This document shows, in pieces, positions 43,143-55,037 of a stretch of 64,000 bases of DNA (position 1 is its first letter; each line of letters opens with the position of its first letter). A program made the position numbers and the translations under genes. The notes below the pieces were generated by a model, which ran no database searches, was not told where the DNA came from, and saw only the letters and a program-made list of their open reading frames with translations. Source of the stretch: Curtobacterium herbarum (GTDB taxonomy: Bacteria > Actinomycetota > Actinomycetes > Actinomycetales > Microbacteriaceae); assembly GCF_016907335.1 (NCBI RefSeq), contig NZ_JAFBBT010000001.1:2604001-2668000 (forward strand), written 5' to 3'.

Positions 43143-44885
43143 TCAGCGACCGAACTCGAAGCCGGCGCCGGGGATGGCGGCCAGCAGGTCCTTCGTGTAC
43201 TGCTCGCGCGGGTTGGCGAAGACCTCGTCGGTCGTCGCCTTCTCGACGATCTGGCCCTTGCGCATCACACACACGTTGTCCGCGACGAGGCGGACGACCG
43301 CCAGGTCGTGGGTGATGAACAGGTAGGTCAGGCCGAGCTCGGACTGCAGCTCGGTGAGCAGGTCCAGGATCTGGCCCTGCACGAGCACGTCGAGGGCGGA
43401 GACCGCCTCGTCGAGGACGATGACCTCGGGCTTGAGCGCCAGGGCACGCGCGACGGCGATGCGCTGTCGCTGTCCGCCGGACAGCTCGCTCGGGTACCGG
43501 TTGACCATCGACTTCGGCAGTGCCACCTGGTCGAGCAGCTCGAGGACCCGGGCACGGCGGGAGGCCTTGTCGCCGACCTTGTGCGTGCTGAGCGGCTCGG
43601 CGATCGTGTTGCCGACGTTGTACATCGGGTCCAGCGAGCCGTACGGGTCCTGGAACACGGGCTGGACGCGACGACGGAAGTCGAACAGGTCCTTGCCCTT
43701 GAGCGCGCCGATGTCGATGCCGTCGAACTGCACCGAACCGGACGTGATCGACTCGAGCTGCAGCACGAGCTTCGCGACGGTGGACTTGCCCGAACCGGAC
43801 TCGCCGACGAGCGCGGTGGTGGTGCCCTTCGGGATCGCGAACGAGACGCCGTCGACGGCCTTCAGCTCGCGGGTGGCGATGCCCTGACCACGCAGCTTGT
43901 AGACCTTTTGCAGGTCCTTGACGACGATCAGGTCCTTCGCCGGCGCGCTCTCACGCGCGTGGGCACGGGCCAGGAGCTCGTCGTCCTCGCTGCCGGTGTC
44001 GGCGATCGCGACGGACTGGTGCTGCACCTTCGACTGGATGCGACGGCTCGCGAGCGACGGTGCCGCGGCGACGAGGCGCTGCGTGTACGGGTGCTGCGGG
44101 TTCGCCAGGATCTCCTTCGACGGACCGGCCTCGACGACCTGGCCCTTGTACATCACCACGAGCTTCTCGGCGCGCTCGGCCGCGAGACCGAGGTCGTGGG
44201 TGATGAACAGGACCGAGGTGCCGAAGTCGCGCGTCAGGCTCTCGAGGTGGTCGAGGATGACGCGCTGCACGGTGACGTCGAGGGCCGAGGTCGGCTCGTC
44301 GGCGATGAGCAGCTTCGGGCGGCTCGACAGGCCGATGCCGATGAGCACGCGCTGGCGCATGCCGCCGGAGAACTCGTGCGGGTACTGCTTGAGGCGGCTC
44401 TCGGCGTCACCGAGTCCGGCCTCCTGCAGGACCTCGATGGCCCGGGCACGGATCGCGGACTTGCCGGTCGCCATGCCGTTCGCCTTGATGGCCTCTTCGA
44501 CCTGGAACCCGATCTTCCAGAGCGGGTTGAGGTTCGACATCGGGTCCTGGGGGACGTAGCCGATCTCGGTGCCGCGGATCTCGGCCATCTGCTTCTCGTT
44601 CAGGCCGACGAGCTCGCGCCCGTTCAGCTTGATCGAGCCGCCGGTGATCTGGCCGGTGCCGGGGAGGAGCTTGATGATCGCCTGGGCGCTGGTGGACTTG
44701 CCCGAACCGGACTCCCCCACGATCGCCAGACGCTCGCCCTGCTCGAGGGTCATGTTCACGCCGCGGACGGCCTGCACGAGGCCGCTCTGGGTCCGGAAGC
44801 CGACGTGCAGGTCGGTGATCTCCAGCAGCGGGGCGCCGGAGGTGCCGGACGCCTTGGCGTTCGGCGAGGTGAGTGTGTCGCTCAT
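43143..44885 (-). CDS. Fused double ATPase of a peptide ABC importer (system 2)
   Basis: A 580-residue protein with two NBDs, like the system-1 ATPase but shorter by about 155 residues because it lacks the Cys-rich OppD tail and long linker. Walker A motifs are GESGSGKST at 57-65 and near residue 361; signatures are FSGGMRQRVLIG and LSGGQRQRIAVA; Walker B segments are LLIADEPTSALDV and VIVLDEAVSALDV. Start ATG 44885. It overlaps the permease gene by four bases and is last in its operon. The two fused ATPases are paralogous. Confidence 0.94.
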   Translation of the reverse strand: MSDTLTSPNAKASGTSGAPLLEITDLHVGFRTQSGLVQAVRGVNMTLEQGERLAIVGESGSGKSTSAQAIIKLLPGTGQITGGSIKLNGRELVGLNEKQMAEIRGTEIGYVPQDPMSNLNPLWKIGFQVEEAIKANGMATGKSAIRARAIEVLQEAGLGDAESRLKQYPHEFSGGMRQRVLIGIGLSSRPKLLIADEPTSALDVTVQRVILDHLESLTRDFGTSVLFITHDLGLAAERAEKLVVMYKGQVVEAGPSKEILANPQHPYTQRLVAAAPSLASRRIQSKVQHQSVAIADTGSEDDELLARAHARESAPAKDLIVVKDLQKVYKLRGQGIATRELKAVDGVSFAIPKGTTTALVGESGSGKSTVAKLVLQLESITSGSVQFDGIDIGALKGKDLFDFRRRVQPVFQDPYGSLDPMYNVGNTIAEPLSTHKVGDKASRRARVLELLDQVALPKSMVNRYPSELSGGQRQRIAVARALALKPEVIVLDEAVSALDVLVQGQILDLLTELQSELGLTYLFITHDLAVVRLVADNVCVMRKGQIVEKATTDEVFANPREQYTKDLLAAIPGAGFEFGR

Positions 44886-45832
44886 CGGCGGGCCCTCGCC
44901 TTCGGGTCGAGCGCGTCGCGGACCACGTCACCGAGGAGGAGGAACGCGAGCACGGTGATGGACAGGGCGGCGGACGGCCAGAAGATCGTCGACGGGCTGG
45001 TGCGGATCGACGACTGTGCGGCGCCGATGTCCAGGCCCCAGCTCAGGGCCGACGGCGGCAGACCGATGCCGAGGAACGACAGGGTGGCCTCCGCCACGAT
45101 GAACGTGCCGAGCGAGACCGTCGCGACGACGATGACCGGTGCGAGCGAGTTCGGGATCACGTGGCGCACGAGCGTCGTGAACCGGCTGACGCCGAGCGCG
45201 GCAGATGCGGTGACGTAGTCGGCCTGCTTCGCGCTGAGCACGGCGCCGCGCATGATGCGGGCGATCTGCGGCCAGGCGAACACCGCGAGCACGAGCGACA
45301 CGGTCACGGCGTTCCGCGCCGGCACGACCGACATGATCACGATCGCACCGAGGACGGTCGGGATCGAGAAGAACACGTCACCGATGCGGGAGACGATCGT
45401 GTCGAGCCAGCCGCCGTAGAACCCGGCAAGGGCACCGATCACGATGCCGACGATCGTGACGAGCACGGTCGCGAGCAGCCCCACGATGAGCGAGTTCTGC
45501 GCGCCCCAGATGACGCGGGCGTACACGTCGTAGCCCTGGCGCGTGAAGCCGAGCAGGTGGCCGGCGCGCGGACCCTCGTTGCTGTCGTTGAGGTTCGCGG
45601 CGCGCGGGTCCAGGTGCGTGAACAGTCCGGGTGCGACCGCGACGACGATGATCAGCAGGATGAGGATCGACGAGATCCAGAACGTGGGACGGCGGCGCAT
45701 GGACTCCCATGCGTCGGTCCACAGCGAACGGGTCTTCTCGTCCTCGTTGACCTGGTCGACCGCCAGGAGCGGAGTCTCCTCGATCGGCGCGACGTAGTGC
45801 GTCGCCGAGCGGGGTTCGGTGTTACTTGGCAT
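44882..45832 (-). CDS. Peptide ABC importer permease, OppC-type (system 2)
   Basis: A 316-residue permease. After an acidic N-terminus, a first helix (FWISSILILLIIVVAVAPGLF) is followed by HLLGFTRQGYDVYARVIWG and five helices. The EAA loop is ADYVTASAALGVSRFTTLVRHVIPN-like and the end reads LGDVVRDALDPKARARR. ATG 45832 overlaps the partner permease gene by 11 bases, so the two are co-translated. The ATPase gene overlaps its end. Confidence 0.92.
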   Translation of the reverse strand: MPSNTEPRSATHYVAPIEETPLLAVDQVNEDEKTRSLWTDAWESMRRRPTFWISSILILLIIVVAVAPGLFTHLDPRAANLNDSNEGPRAGHLLGFTRQGYDVYARVIWGAQNSLIVGLLATVLVTIVGIVIGALAGFYGGWLDTIVSRIGDVFFSIPTVLGAIVIMSVVPARNAVTVSLVLAVFAWPQIARIMRGAVLSAKQADYVTASAALGVSRFTTLVRHVIPNSLAPVIVVATVSLGTFIVAEATLSFLGIGLPPSALSWGLDIGAAQSSIRTSPSTIFWPSAALSITVLAFLLLGDVVRDALDPKARARR

Positions 45833-46751
45833 AACGGATCCTCGGGTCCAGGACGGCGTAGAGCAGGTCGACCAGGAGGTTGGCGAGCATGAAGATGATG
45901 ACCATCACGGCGACGAAGGAGACCACCGTGGGGCCCTCGCCGAGCTTGACGGCCTGGAACACCGTGCCACCCACACCGTGGATGTTGAAGATGCCCTCGG
46001 TCACGATCGCGCCGACCATCAGGTTGCCGATGTCGACACCCAGGTAGGTCACGACCGGGATCAGCGAGTTGCGGAAGATGTGCACCCCGACGACGCGGCG
46101 GCGGGACAGACCCTTCGCGGTGGCGGTCCGCACGAAGTCGGCGCTCATGTTCTCGGCGACGCTCGCACGGGTCAGTCGCACGATGTACGCGAACGACACC
46201 GATGCCAGCACGATGGCCGGCAGCACGAGCTCGGACCACGGCGCCTGGCCGGAGACCGTCACGCGGAACAGCCCGAGGTTGATGCCGAGGACGTACTGCA
46301 GCAGGAAGCCGACGACGAAGGTCGGCACCGAGATGAGCAGCAGCGAGACGACGAGGGCCGTCGCGTCGAACAGCTTGCCCTTGCGGAGACCGGCGATGAC
46401 GCCGACGACGATGCCGGCGACGGCCTCGAAGACGAGCGACAGGATCGCCAGGCGCGCGGTGATCGGGAACGCCGCCGCGAGCTGCTGGCTGACCGGCAGG
46501 CCCGAGAACGTCGTGCCGAGGTCACCGCGGAACAGGCCGCCGATCCAGAGCAGGTACTGGACGAAGAAGGGCTTGTCGAGGTTGTACTGCTGCCGGATCG
46601 CTTCGATCACCTGCGGCGACGGCTGGCGGTCACCGAACAGTGCGGCGACCGGGTCCCCGGGCAGCGAGAACACCATGAAGTAGATGAGGAACGTGGCCCC
46701 GAAGAAGACGGGGATGAGCTGCAGGAGGCGCTTGCCGAGGTACCAGAGCAT
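45822..46751 (-). CDS. Peptide ABC importer permease, OppB-type (system 2)
   Basis: A 309-residue permease with six helices. It opens MLWYLGKRLLQLIPVFFGATFLIYFMVFSLPGDPVAALFG-like, with the conserved PGDP after helix 1. Other landmarks are YLLWIGGLFRGDLGTTF, the EAA loop SADFVRTATAKGLSRRRVV and the ending YAVLDPRIRYAK. ATG 46751 follows AGGGATCT. The longer frame upstream is Arg-rich and not supported. A hairpin stands between the binding-protein gene and this one, so it probably gets lower expression by read-through. Confidence 0.92.
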   Translation of the reverse strand: MLWYLGKRLLQLIPVFFGATFLIYFMVFSLPGDPVAALFGDRQPSPQVIEAIRQQYNLDKPFFVQYLLWIGGLFRGDLGTTFSGLPVSQQLAAAFPITARLAILSLVFEAVAGIVVGVIAGLRKGKLFDATALVVSLLLISVPTFVVGFLLQYVLGINLGLFRVTVSGQAPWSELVLPAIVLASVSFAYIVRLTRASVAENMSADFVRTATAKGLSRRRVVGVHIFRNSLIPVVTYLGVDIGNLMVGAIVTEGIFNIHGVGGTVFQAVKLGEGPTVVSFVAVMVIIFMLANLLVDLLYAVLDPRIRYAK

Positions 46752-46888
46752 CAGATCCCTGCCTGGTTCACAGCGCGCATGTCGTTCAGGTTCATGTCGT
46801 GAGGGGTGGACGGTCCGAGGGTCGGCACGGGTGTCCGGTGCGGGCGGCGGCGCCCGCGTTCGTGGGGGAAGGTGTTGACCGCCGTGGT

Positions 46889-46924
46889 ACGGGGGTTCGG
46901 GGACCGTGGTCCCCGAACCCCCGT
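46889..46924 (-). terminator. Attenuating hairpin between binding protein and permeases
   Basis: A 16-17-bp stem (ACGGGGGTTCGGGGACC) lies 57 bases past the binding-protein stop and before the permease genes on the same strand. Such hairpins often keep binding proteins in excess over permeases. Confidence 0.7.
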
Positions 46925-46981
46925 CCGGTTGGCCGCGGAGCAGGATACCTGCCCGCGATGTGTCTCCGAGGAGACCGCGTG

Positions 46982-48616
46982 TTACTTGGTGACCTCGACG
47001 TCGTAGTACAGCGGGACGGAGTCCCAACCGAACTTGACGTTCTTCACGTTGTCTGCGGACCAGACACCGGTCACGTTGGCGTACCAGAGCGGGATCTCGG
47101 GCAGGTCCTTGAGCAGCAGCTCCTGAGCCTGGTCGAAGAACTTGTTGCCGGCTTCGACGGACGAGGCCGAACGTCCCTTGGCGAGCAGCTCGTTGTACTC
47201 GGCCGAGTCGTAGCGCGAGTAGTTGTTCGACGAGCCCTTGCCCATGGTCGGGCCGAGGAAGTTGTACAGCGACGGGTAGTCGGCCTGCCAACCGGTGCGG
47301 CTGCCGCCCGTGAGCTTGTCGTCCGTCTGCAGCGCGAGCGCCTCGGCGAACGTCGGGAGTGCCTTGCCCTCGGCCTTGATGCCCAGCGTGCTGGAGATCG
47401 AGTTGGTCACCGCGGTGACCCAGGCCTCGTGTCCACCGTCAGCGTTGTACGCGATGGTGAGCGTGTCGTTGTACGGCGAGATGTCGTCGGCCTGCTTCCA
47501 CAGCTTCTTGGCCTCCGACTTGTTGTACTCGAGGACGTCGGAGCCCTTGAGGTCGCCGGTCCAGCCGTCGATCACCGGGGAGGTGAAGTCCTTGGCCGGG
47601 GTGCGGGTGCCCTGGAAGATCTTGTTGGTGATCTGCTTGCGGTTGATCGACAGCGAGATCGCCTCGCGACGGAGCTGGCCCTCTTCGCCCTTCCAGTGGT
47701 CGAGGTAGTAGGGCAGGTAGATCGCCTGGAAGATCGCGGCGGCCTGGTTGACGTTCGAGTCGGGGAAGTCCGACTTGTAGGTCGCGAACGCCGCGTCCGG
47801 CACGGCGTCGAGGACGTCGAGGTTGCCGCCCTGGGCGTCGGAGTACGCGGTGTCCTGGGACGTGTAGAACGTGATCGTCAGACCACCGTTCTTCGGCTTG
47901 CGCTTGCCCTGGTAGTCCTTGTTCGTGACGAGCTTGATGTCCTGGTTGTGCGTCCAGGCGCTCTTGCTCGCGAGCTTGTACGGACCGTTGCCGATCGGGT
48001 TCTCACCGAAGGCCTTGGTGTCCTTGTAGAAGACCGAGGGGAGCGGCACGAAGGCGTTGTAGCCGAGGGACAGCGGGAAGTCCGACTGCGCCGACTTCAG
48101 CGTGACCGTGAACTCGTCGTCGCTCTTGACCTTGAGGCCGGTGAGCTCGGAGTCCTTGTCGGCGTCGTAGCCCTCGATGTTCTCGAAGAAGTAGCTCGCG
48201 CCCTGTGCGTTGGACTTCTGGGCTGCCCAGTTCCACGCCTTCGTGAAGGACTCGGCGGTGATCGCCTCGCCGTTGGTGAACTTCCACCCCGAGTTGATCG
48301 TGATGTCGAAGGTCTTCGAGTCGGTGGTCTCGACGTTCTTGGCGAGTTCCTTCACCGGCTTGCCGTCGGCGTCGTACGTGAACAGACCATCGAACAGCGA
48401 CGTGATGATCTTGCCGCCACCGGTCTCGGTGGTGTTCGACGGGATGAGCGGGTTCTGCGGTTCGCTGCCGTTCGTGGTGACGATGCCGGCGGCGTTGGCA
48501 GTGCCAGAGCCGGAGCCCGAGCCGCTTCCGCCACCGTTGCCGGAGCAGCCGGTCAGGGCAATTGCTGTGGCCCCGAGCACGGCGAGGGCAGTGAGCCCAG
48601 CGCGCTTCTTGATCAA
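46982..48616 (-). CDS. Peptide-binding lipoprotein (SBP family 5, system 2)
   Basis: A 544-residue binding lipoprotein of family 5. The signal peptide reads LTALAVLGATAIALTGC, with lipobox Cys at about residue 23 and a Gly/Ser/Asn linker after it. Family segments are PIGNGPYKLASKSAWTHN, REAISLSINRKQITNKIFQG and DYPSLYNFLGP. The start is TTG 48616 (LIKKRAGLT) because AGGAGGA ends five bases before it; ATG 48634 overlaps that site and is rejected. A promoter with TTGGTC and TACAGT spaced by 18 bases lies at 48682-48711. First gene of importer system 2. Confidence 0.93.
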   Translation of the reverse strand: MIKKRAGLTALAVLGATAIALTGCSGNGGGSGSGSGSGTANAAGIVTTNGSEPQNPLIPSNTTETGGGKIITSLFDGLFTYDADGKPVKELAKNVETTDSKTFDITINSGWKFTNGEAITAESFTKAWNWAAQKSNAQGASYFFENIEGYDADKDSELTGLKVKSDDEFTVTLKSAQSDFPLSLGYNAFVPLPSVFYKDTKAFGENPIGNGPYKLASKSAWTHNQDIKLVTNKDYQGKRKPKNGGLTITFYTSQDTAYSDAQGGNLDVLDAVPDAAFATYKSDFPDSNVNQAAAIFQAIYLPYYLDHWKGEEGQLRREAISLSINRKQITNKIFQGTRTPAKDFTSPVIDGWTGDLKGSDVLEYNKSEAKKLWKQADDISPYNDTLTIAYNADGGHEAWVTAVTNSISSTLGIKAEGKALPTFAEALALQTDDKLTGGSRTGWQADYPSLYNFLGPTMGKGSSNNYSRYDSAEYNELLAKGRSASSVEAGNKFFDQAQELLLKDLPEIPLWYANVTGVWSADNVKNVKFGWDSVPLYYDVEVTK

Positions 48617-48681
48617 GAGTTCCTCCTGGTGCATGGGACGCGCCGGGCACAGAGGTCCCTCCCGGCACGTTTGACTCCTGA

Positions 48682-48711
48682 ACTGTAGGCAGTACAGAGA
48701 GGACCGACCAA
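48682..48711 (-). promoter_or_regulatory. Promoter of importer system 2
   Basis: On the minus strand TTGGTC (48706-48711) and TACAGT (48682-48687) are separated by 18 bases, a good sigma-70-like match, about 66 bases before the TTG start. Confidence 0.6.
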
Positions 48712-48756
48712 ACCCTGGAGACATCGGTTACACGCCTGAAACCAAGTCGCACGATC

Positions 48757-48877
48757 GTTGCGGCAAGATGCAACATCCGCGCGTCTGCGCCCGAGCGCCG
48801 CGGATCCATTGCGTTTGCATCAACGTCCGTGCAGCGTGGAGGTGACGCCCGGGTGAACCACAGGTGTTGCCCGCAAC
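48757..48877. promoter_or_regulatory. Cluster of GTTGC/GCAAC inverted repeats
   Basis: GTTGC...GCAAC pairs occur at 48757-48774 (18 bp) and as an exact 12-bp palindrome GTTGCCCGCAAC at 48866-48877. TTGCAT half-sites lie at 48815 and 48881. The same 12-bp palindrome appears once more at 53783-53794, next to the blaI gene start. They sit upstream of the system-2 promoter and may be operators. Confidence 0.45.
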
Positions 48878-48941
48878 CGCTTGCATTCGGAGCGCTCCAC
48901 CCTGGATGATCCGCCCGCGACGGCCTGACGACCGGTCCACG

Positions 48942-48989
48942 GACGGACGGGAGGCACGTGGCGATCCCGCCACGTGCCTCCCGTCCGTC
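48942..48989 (-). terminator. 22-bp hairpin after gcvP
   Basis: A 22-bp perfect inverted repeat starting GACGGACGGGAGGCACGTGG with an ATCC loop lies 17 bases after the gcvP stop and ends the glycine cleavage operon. Confidence 0.88.
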
Positions 48990-49005
48990 GTGCCGCACTG
49001 GCGTC

Positions 49006-51935
<2,930 letters not shown>

Positions 51936-51939
<4 letters not shown>

Positions 51940-52313
51940 GCGATGGACGCCCGGTAGGTGTCGTGGTCCATCAGGTCCTCGGGGAACGAGGTGCCGTCGA
52001 CGCGGAGCTTGACGAGCCAGCCGGCGCCGAACGGGTCCTGGTTGACCGTGTCGGGCGTCGCGACGACGGCGTCGTTGACCTCGACGACCTCGCCCTCGAT
52101 CGGCGCGAAGAGCTCGCCGACGCTCTTGGTGGACTCGATCTCGCCGAGCTGCTCGCCCGCGGTCGTGGTGGTGCCGACGGCGGGGAGCTCGACGTAGACG
52201 ACGTCACCGAGCTGTTCGGCCGCGTGGTCGGTGATCCCGACCGTGACGACGTCGCCCTCGACGAGGATCCACTCGTGGTCCTTGGTGTACTGCAGTGCGG
52301 TCTGGTCGGTCAT
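51936..52313 (-). CDS. gcvH: Glycine cleavage H-protein
   Basis: A 125-residue lipoyl carrier protein that shuttles aminomethyl among the P, T and L proteins. The lipoylated residue is Lys63 in [12 protein letters not shown], within the standard hammerhead fold ([10 protein letters not shown] ... [22 protein letters not shown]). ATG 52313. Five bases separate it from the gcvT stop and it overlaps gcvP by four, so gcvT-gcvH-gcvP is one tight operon. The L-protein gene is not in this window. Confidence 0.97.
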
Positions 52314-52318
52314 GGGGA

Positions 52319-53434
52319 TCAGCCTCTCGAAGCGCGACGGTAGAAGGGGAGAGCGGTGACGGTTCCGGGGATGGCGGTACCGCGGACGTCGATGTGGAGG
52401 ACCTGTCCCCCGTCGGCGCAGTCCGGGTCGACGAAGGCCATCGCGACGGGGTGCCCGAGGGTGGGCGAGAGCGCGCCGGACGTGACGCTGCCGACGACGA
52501 CGCCGTCACGGAGCACGGCGTACCCGGCGCGTGCGGCACGGCGGCCGTCCATCGTGATGCCGACGAGCACGCGGGCGTCCGGTGCGGGCTCGACCCCGGC
52601 GTCGCCGACGAAGGAGCCCGAGGTGGCGACGACCCGGCCGAGTCCGGCCTGTGCCGGGCGCACCGAGGTGTCGAGCTCGTGCCCGTACAGCGGCATGCCC
52701 GCTTCGAGCCGGAGGGTGTCACGTGCCGCGAGTCCGGCGGGCACGACTCCGCGTTCGGCACCGGCGGCGAGCAGGGCGTCCCAGATCGCCGGCGCGGTGT
52801 CGGTGTCGCTGTACAGCTCGAAGCCGTCCTCGCCGGTGTAGCCGGTGCGGGCGATCAGGACCTCGCTGCCGTCGAAGAGCGCGTGCAGGACCCGGTAGTA
52901 GCGGAGTTCGTCGAGCGGGGTCTCCGGCTGCAGGCGGTCCGTGACGACCAGGTCGTCGAGCGTGCCGGCGGCGGCCGGACCCTGGATCGCGACGAGGGCG
53001 GTCCGGTCGGAGTCGTCCGTGACGGTGACGTCGTGGCCGGCGGCCCGCTCCTGCATGGCCTGGACGGCGACGTCCCGGTTGCCGGCGTTCGCCACGACGA
53101 GGAAGACGTCGTCACCGGTGCGGTACACGACGAGGTCGTCGAGGATCCCGCCGTCCGGGGTCAGGAGCAGTGAGTACTTGGCCCGGCCGACCGGCATCGC
53201 GCCGAAGGACCCGGCGAGCGCGGTGTCGAGGTACGCGACGGCGTCCGGACCCTGCACGCCGATCTCGGCCATGTGCGAGAGGTCGAACACACCCGCTGCG
53301 TCGCGCACCGCGTGGTGTTCGGCGAGGTCGGACGAGTAGCGGACCGGCATGCGGTGGCCGGCGAAGTCGGTGAACGTGGCACCGGCGGCTTCGTGCGCGG
53401 CTTCGAGCGGCGACGAACGCAGCGGTTCTGACAT
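52319..53434 (-). CDS. gcvT: Glycine cleavage T-protein (aminomethyltransferase)
   Basis: A 371-residue enzyme that transfers methylene from the aminomethyl-lipoyl arm to tetrahydrofolate and releases ammonia. Family motifs are [48 protein letters not shown] and [21 protein letters not shown] 53434 (MSEPLRSS) follows a purine-rich leader; the longer frame to 53503 runs into the riboswitch. First gene of gcvT-gcvH-gcvP. Expression should rise when glycine is abundant, through the upstream riboswitch. Confidence 0.97.
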   Translation of the reverse strand: MSEPLRSSPLEAAHEAAGATFTDFAGHRMPVRYSSDLAEHHAVRDAAGVFDLSHMAEIGVQGPDAVAYLDTALAGSFGAMPVGRAKYSLLLTPDGGILDDLVVYRTGDDVFLVVANAGNRDVAVQAMQERAAGHDVTVTDDSDRTALVAIQGPAAAGTLDDLVVTDRLQPETPLDELRYYRVLHALFDGSEVLIARTGYTGEDGFELYSDTDTAPAIWDALLAAGAERGVVPAGLAARDTLRLEAGMPLYGHELDTSVRPAQAGLGRVVATSGSFVGDAGVEPAPDARVLVGITMDGRRAARAGYAVLRDGVVVGSVTSGALSPTLGHPVAMAFVDPDCADGGQVLHIDVRGTAIPGTVTALPFYRRASRG

Positions 53435-53491
53435 GGACGGAGTTCTCCTGGCATCGGCAGGGCCCGACGGCGATCGTCGGGTGCGGAACTC

Positions 53492-53712
53492 CCCCTCTGT
53501 CATGGGCCTGAGAGTTTCACCGCGGCCCGTGAGGTCCGTCGGCTTTCACCGTGGGCGAGACGACGGTTCCGTGGGATGCGCCCACGGCTCGTGTCTGCTT
53601 TTCAGAGTGGCCTGCCCGCTGCGGTGTTGGACCTGAGAGATTGGCGGGGAGCTTGCTCCTTCGGTGCCCGGACCCGGATGGACTGCGTCCGGGTCACAGG
53701 GCTCTCCCGCGG
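53492..53712 (-). ncRNA. Tandem glycine riboswitch upstream of gcvT
   Basis: Two aptamers in series fit the gcvT motif. On the minus strand aptamer 1 opens with GCGGGAGAGCCC and has ACCGAAGGAGCAAGC and CAATCTCTCAGG. Aptamer 2 has a GTGAAAGCC loop and a second ACTCTCAGGCCC, followed by GACAGAGGGGG. A -10 box TATGCT at 53748-53753 lies about 36 bases before it. Glycine binding should turn on the glycine cleavage operon. Confidence 0.93.
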
Positions 53713-53782
53713 CGGGTGGTCGGCCGAACGTGTTCTGTTGTCCGGTGAGCATACCGAGCCCGCGTTACGGGCATGTGTCGCG

Positions 53783-53794
53783 GTTGCGGGCAAC
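53783..53794. promoter_or_regulatory. GTTGC-GG-GCAAC palindrome
   Basis: The 12-bp perfect palindrome GTTGCGGGCAAC is the reverse complement of, and so the same site as, 48866-48877. It lies 38 bases before the blaI start and 70 bases upstream of the riboswitch, near both divergent promoters. Confidence 0.45.
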
Positions 53795-53831
53795 GACCAG
53801 GCCGTCCTTCGACATCACGTAGAGTGGCGCC

Positions 53832-54206
53832 GTGGCAGGACAGCGATCGCGCCCTCGTGGGCAGCTCGAGCAGGCGGTGCTCGAGGCGCTCTGGACCGCT
53901 GACGCCGGCCTCACCGCCCGCCAGGTCCTCGAGGTCTTCGACGAACCGCGCCCCGCCCTGACGACGGTCCTCACCGTGCTCGACCGGCTCGGCCGCAAGG
54001 GCACCGTGGTCCGCGAGCAGCACGACGACGCCCCGCTCACCTTCCACGCCGCGCACTCGCGGGAGGACCACACCGCCTCCCTGATGGCGAACGCGCTGGC
54101 CGCGTCCTCCGACCGCGAGGCAGCGCTCCTGCAGTTCACCGGTTCGCTCGCCTCCGGGGACCTCGAGGTCCTCCGCCGCGCGATCGACTCCCGAACGCGT
54201 CCCTGA
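53832..54206 (+). CDS. BlaI/MecI-family transcriptional repressor
   Basis: A 124-residue winged-helix repressor. The DNA-binding part reads GQLEQAVLEALWTADAGLTARQVLEVF with PRPALTTVLTVLDRLGRKGTV as recognition helix and wing, typical of BlaI; the C-terminus is the dimer/cleavage region. Members repress their own operon and are removed by proteolysis through an M56 protein. GTG 53832 lies six bases after TAGAGT (53820-53825). It is followed 13 bases later by an M56 peptidase gene. No beta-lactamase or PBP gene is adjacent. Confidence 0.9.
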   Translation: MAGQRSRPRGQLEQAVLEALWTADAGLTARQVLEVFDEPRPALTTVLTVLDRLGRKGTVVREQHDDAPLTFHAAHSREDHTASLMANALAASSDREAALLQFTGSLASGDLEVLRRAIDSRTRP

Positions 54207-54219
54207 CCGGACCGACCCC

Positions 54220-54957
54220 GTGGTCGTCACCGGCGCCTGCCTCGTCGTCCTCGCCCTCGCCGTCGTGGCGTTCGCCCCACGGGTGCTGACCCGTGCCGCC
54301 TGGACGATCGACCGCCCGCTGACCGCCATCGCCGCCTGGCAGGCAGCCGTCGTCGTCGGGGTCGCCGGCTTCGTCGTCGGGATCGCCCTGGTCGTCCTCG
54401 CCGGCCGGCCGCTGACCGACCCGTTCGGCATCGACGCCTCCCCCAGCCACGGCCTGAACGTCGGCGTCGCCGTCCTGGCCGTCGTCGCGTTCGCCGTCGC
54501 CGTGCGCGTCCGCCCCGGCCCCGAGCACGAGGCCGTCCGCGAGGCGATCCGCACCGGCGCCGCCCCGCACCGCGAGGTCGACGGCACCCTGGTCGCCGTC
54601 CTGCAGGCGGACACCGCCCTGGCCTGCGCGGTCCCCGGCCGCTCCGGCGGGGTCCTCGTCAGCACCGGGCTCGCGGAACAGCTGCGGACCGACGAGCTGG
54701 AGGCCGTGGTCGCCCACGAGCGCGCCCACCTCCGGCAGCACCACGCGGCCGTCGTCGGCTTCGCCGAGTCCGTCGAGCGCGCCGTCCCGTGGGTCCCGGG
54801 AGCGCGGGCGATGGCACGGTCGACGCGGGTCCTCGTCGAGTTCGCCGCGGACGACGCCGCTGCACGCCGGGTCGGCCGCGACGCGCTGCGCCGGGCGGTC
54901 CTGGTGGCGGACGGGACGGGTGCGCTCGGCGCGGTCCGGGCCTCCCGGCTGTCCTGA
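54220..54957 (+). CDS. M56-family membrane metallopeptidase (BlaR1-like)
   Basis: A 245-residue membrane protein with an N-terminal hydrophobic region (CLVVLALAVVAFAPRVLT), about four helices and the zinc motif VVAHERAHLRQHH (HExxH-type) near residue 166, followed by EFAADDAAAR, which supplies the third ligand. It resembles the sensor BlaR1/MecR1 but is short and has no penicillin-binding domain. It should cleave the adjacent BlaI-type repressor on some envelope signal. GTG 54220. Confidence 0.86.
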   Translation: MVVTGACLVVLALAVVAFAPRVLTRAAWTIDRPLTAIAAWQAAVVVGVAGFVVGIALVVLAGRPLTDPFGIDASPSHGLNVGVAVLAVVAFAVAVRVRPGPEHEAVREAIRTGAAPHREVDGTLVAVLQADTALACAVPGRSGGVLVSTGLAEQLRTDELEAVVAHERAHLRQHHAAVVGFAESVERAVPWVPGARAMARSTRVLVEFAADDAAARRVGRDALRRAVLVADGTGALGAVRASRLS

Positions 54958-55037
54958 ACCGGACGGGAGGCCCGCCCTGCGTCCGCCTGTCGGCGCACGG
55001 GGCTAGCCTGGTCCGGTCCGCCACCACGAGGGGAACC

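Noticed and set aside
43122..45218. A 698-codon plus-strand frame opposite importer system 2
   Set aside because: It is antisense to ATPase and permease genes with full Walker motifs and overlapping starts.
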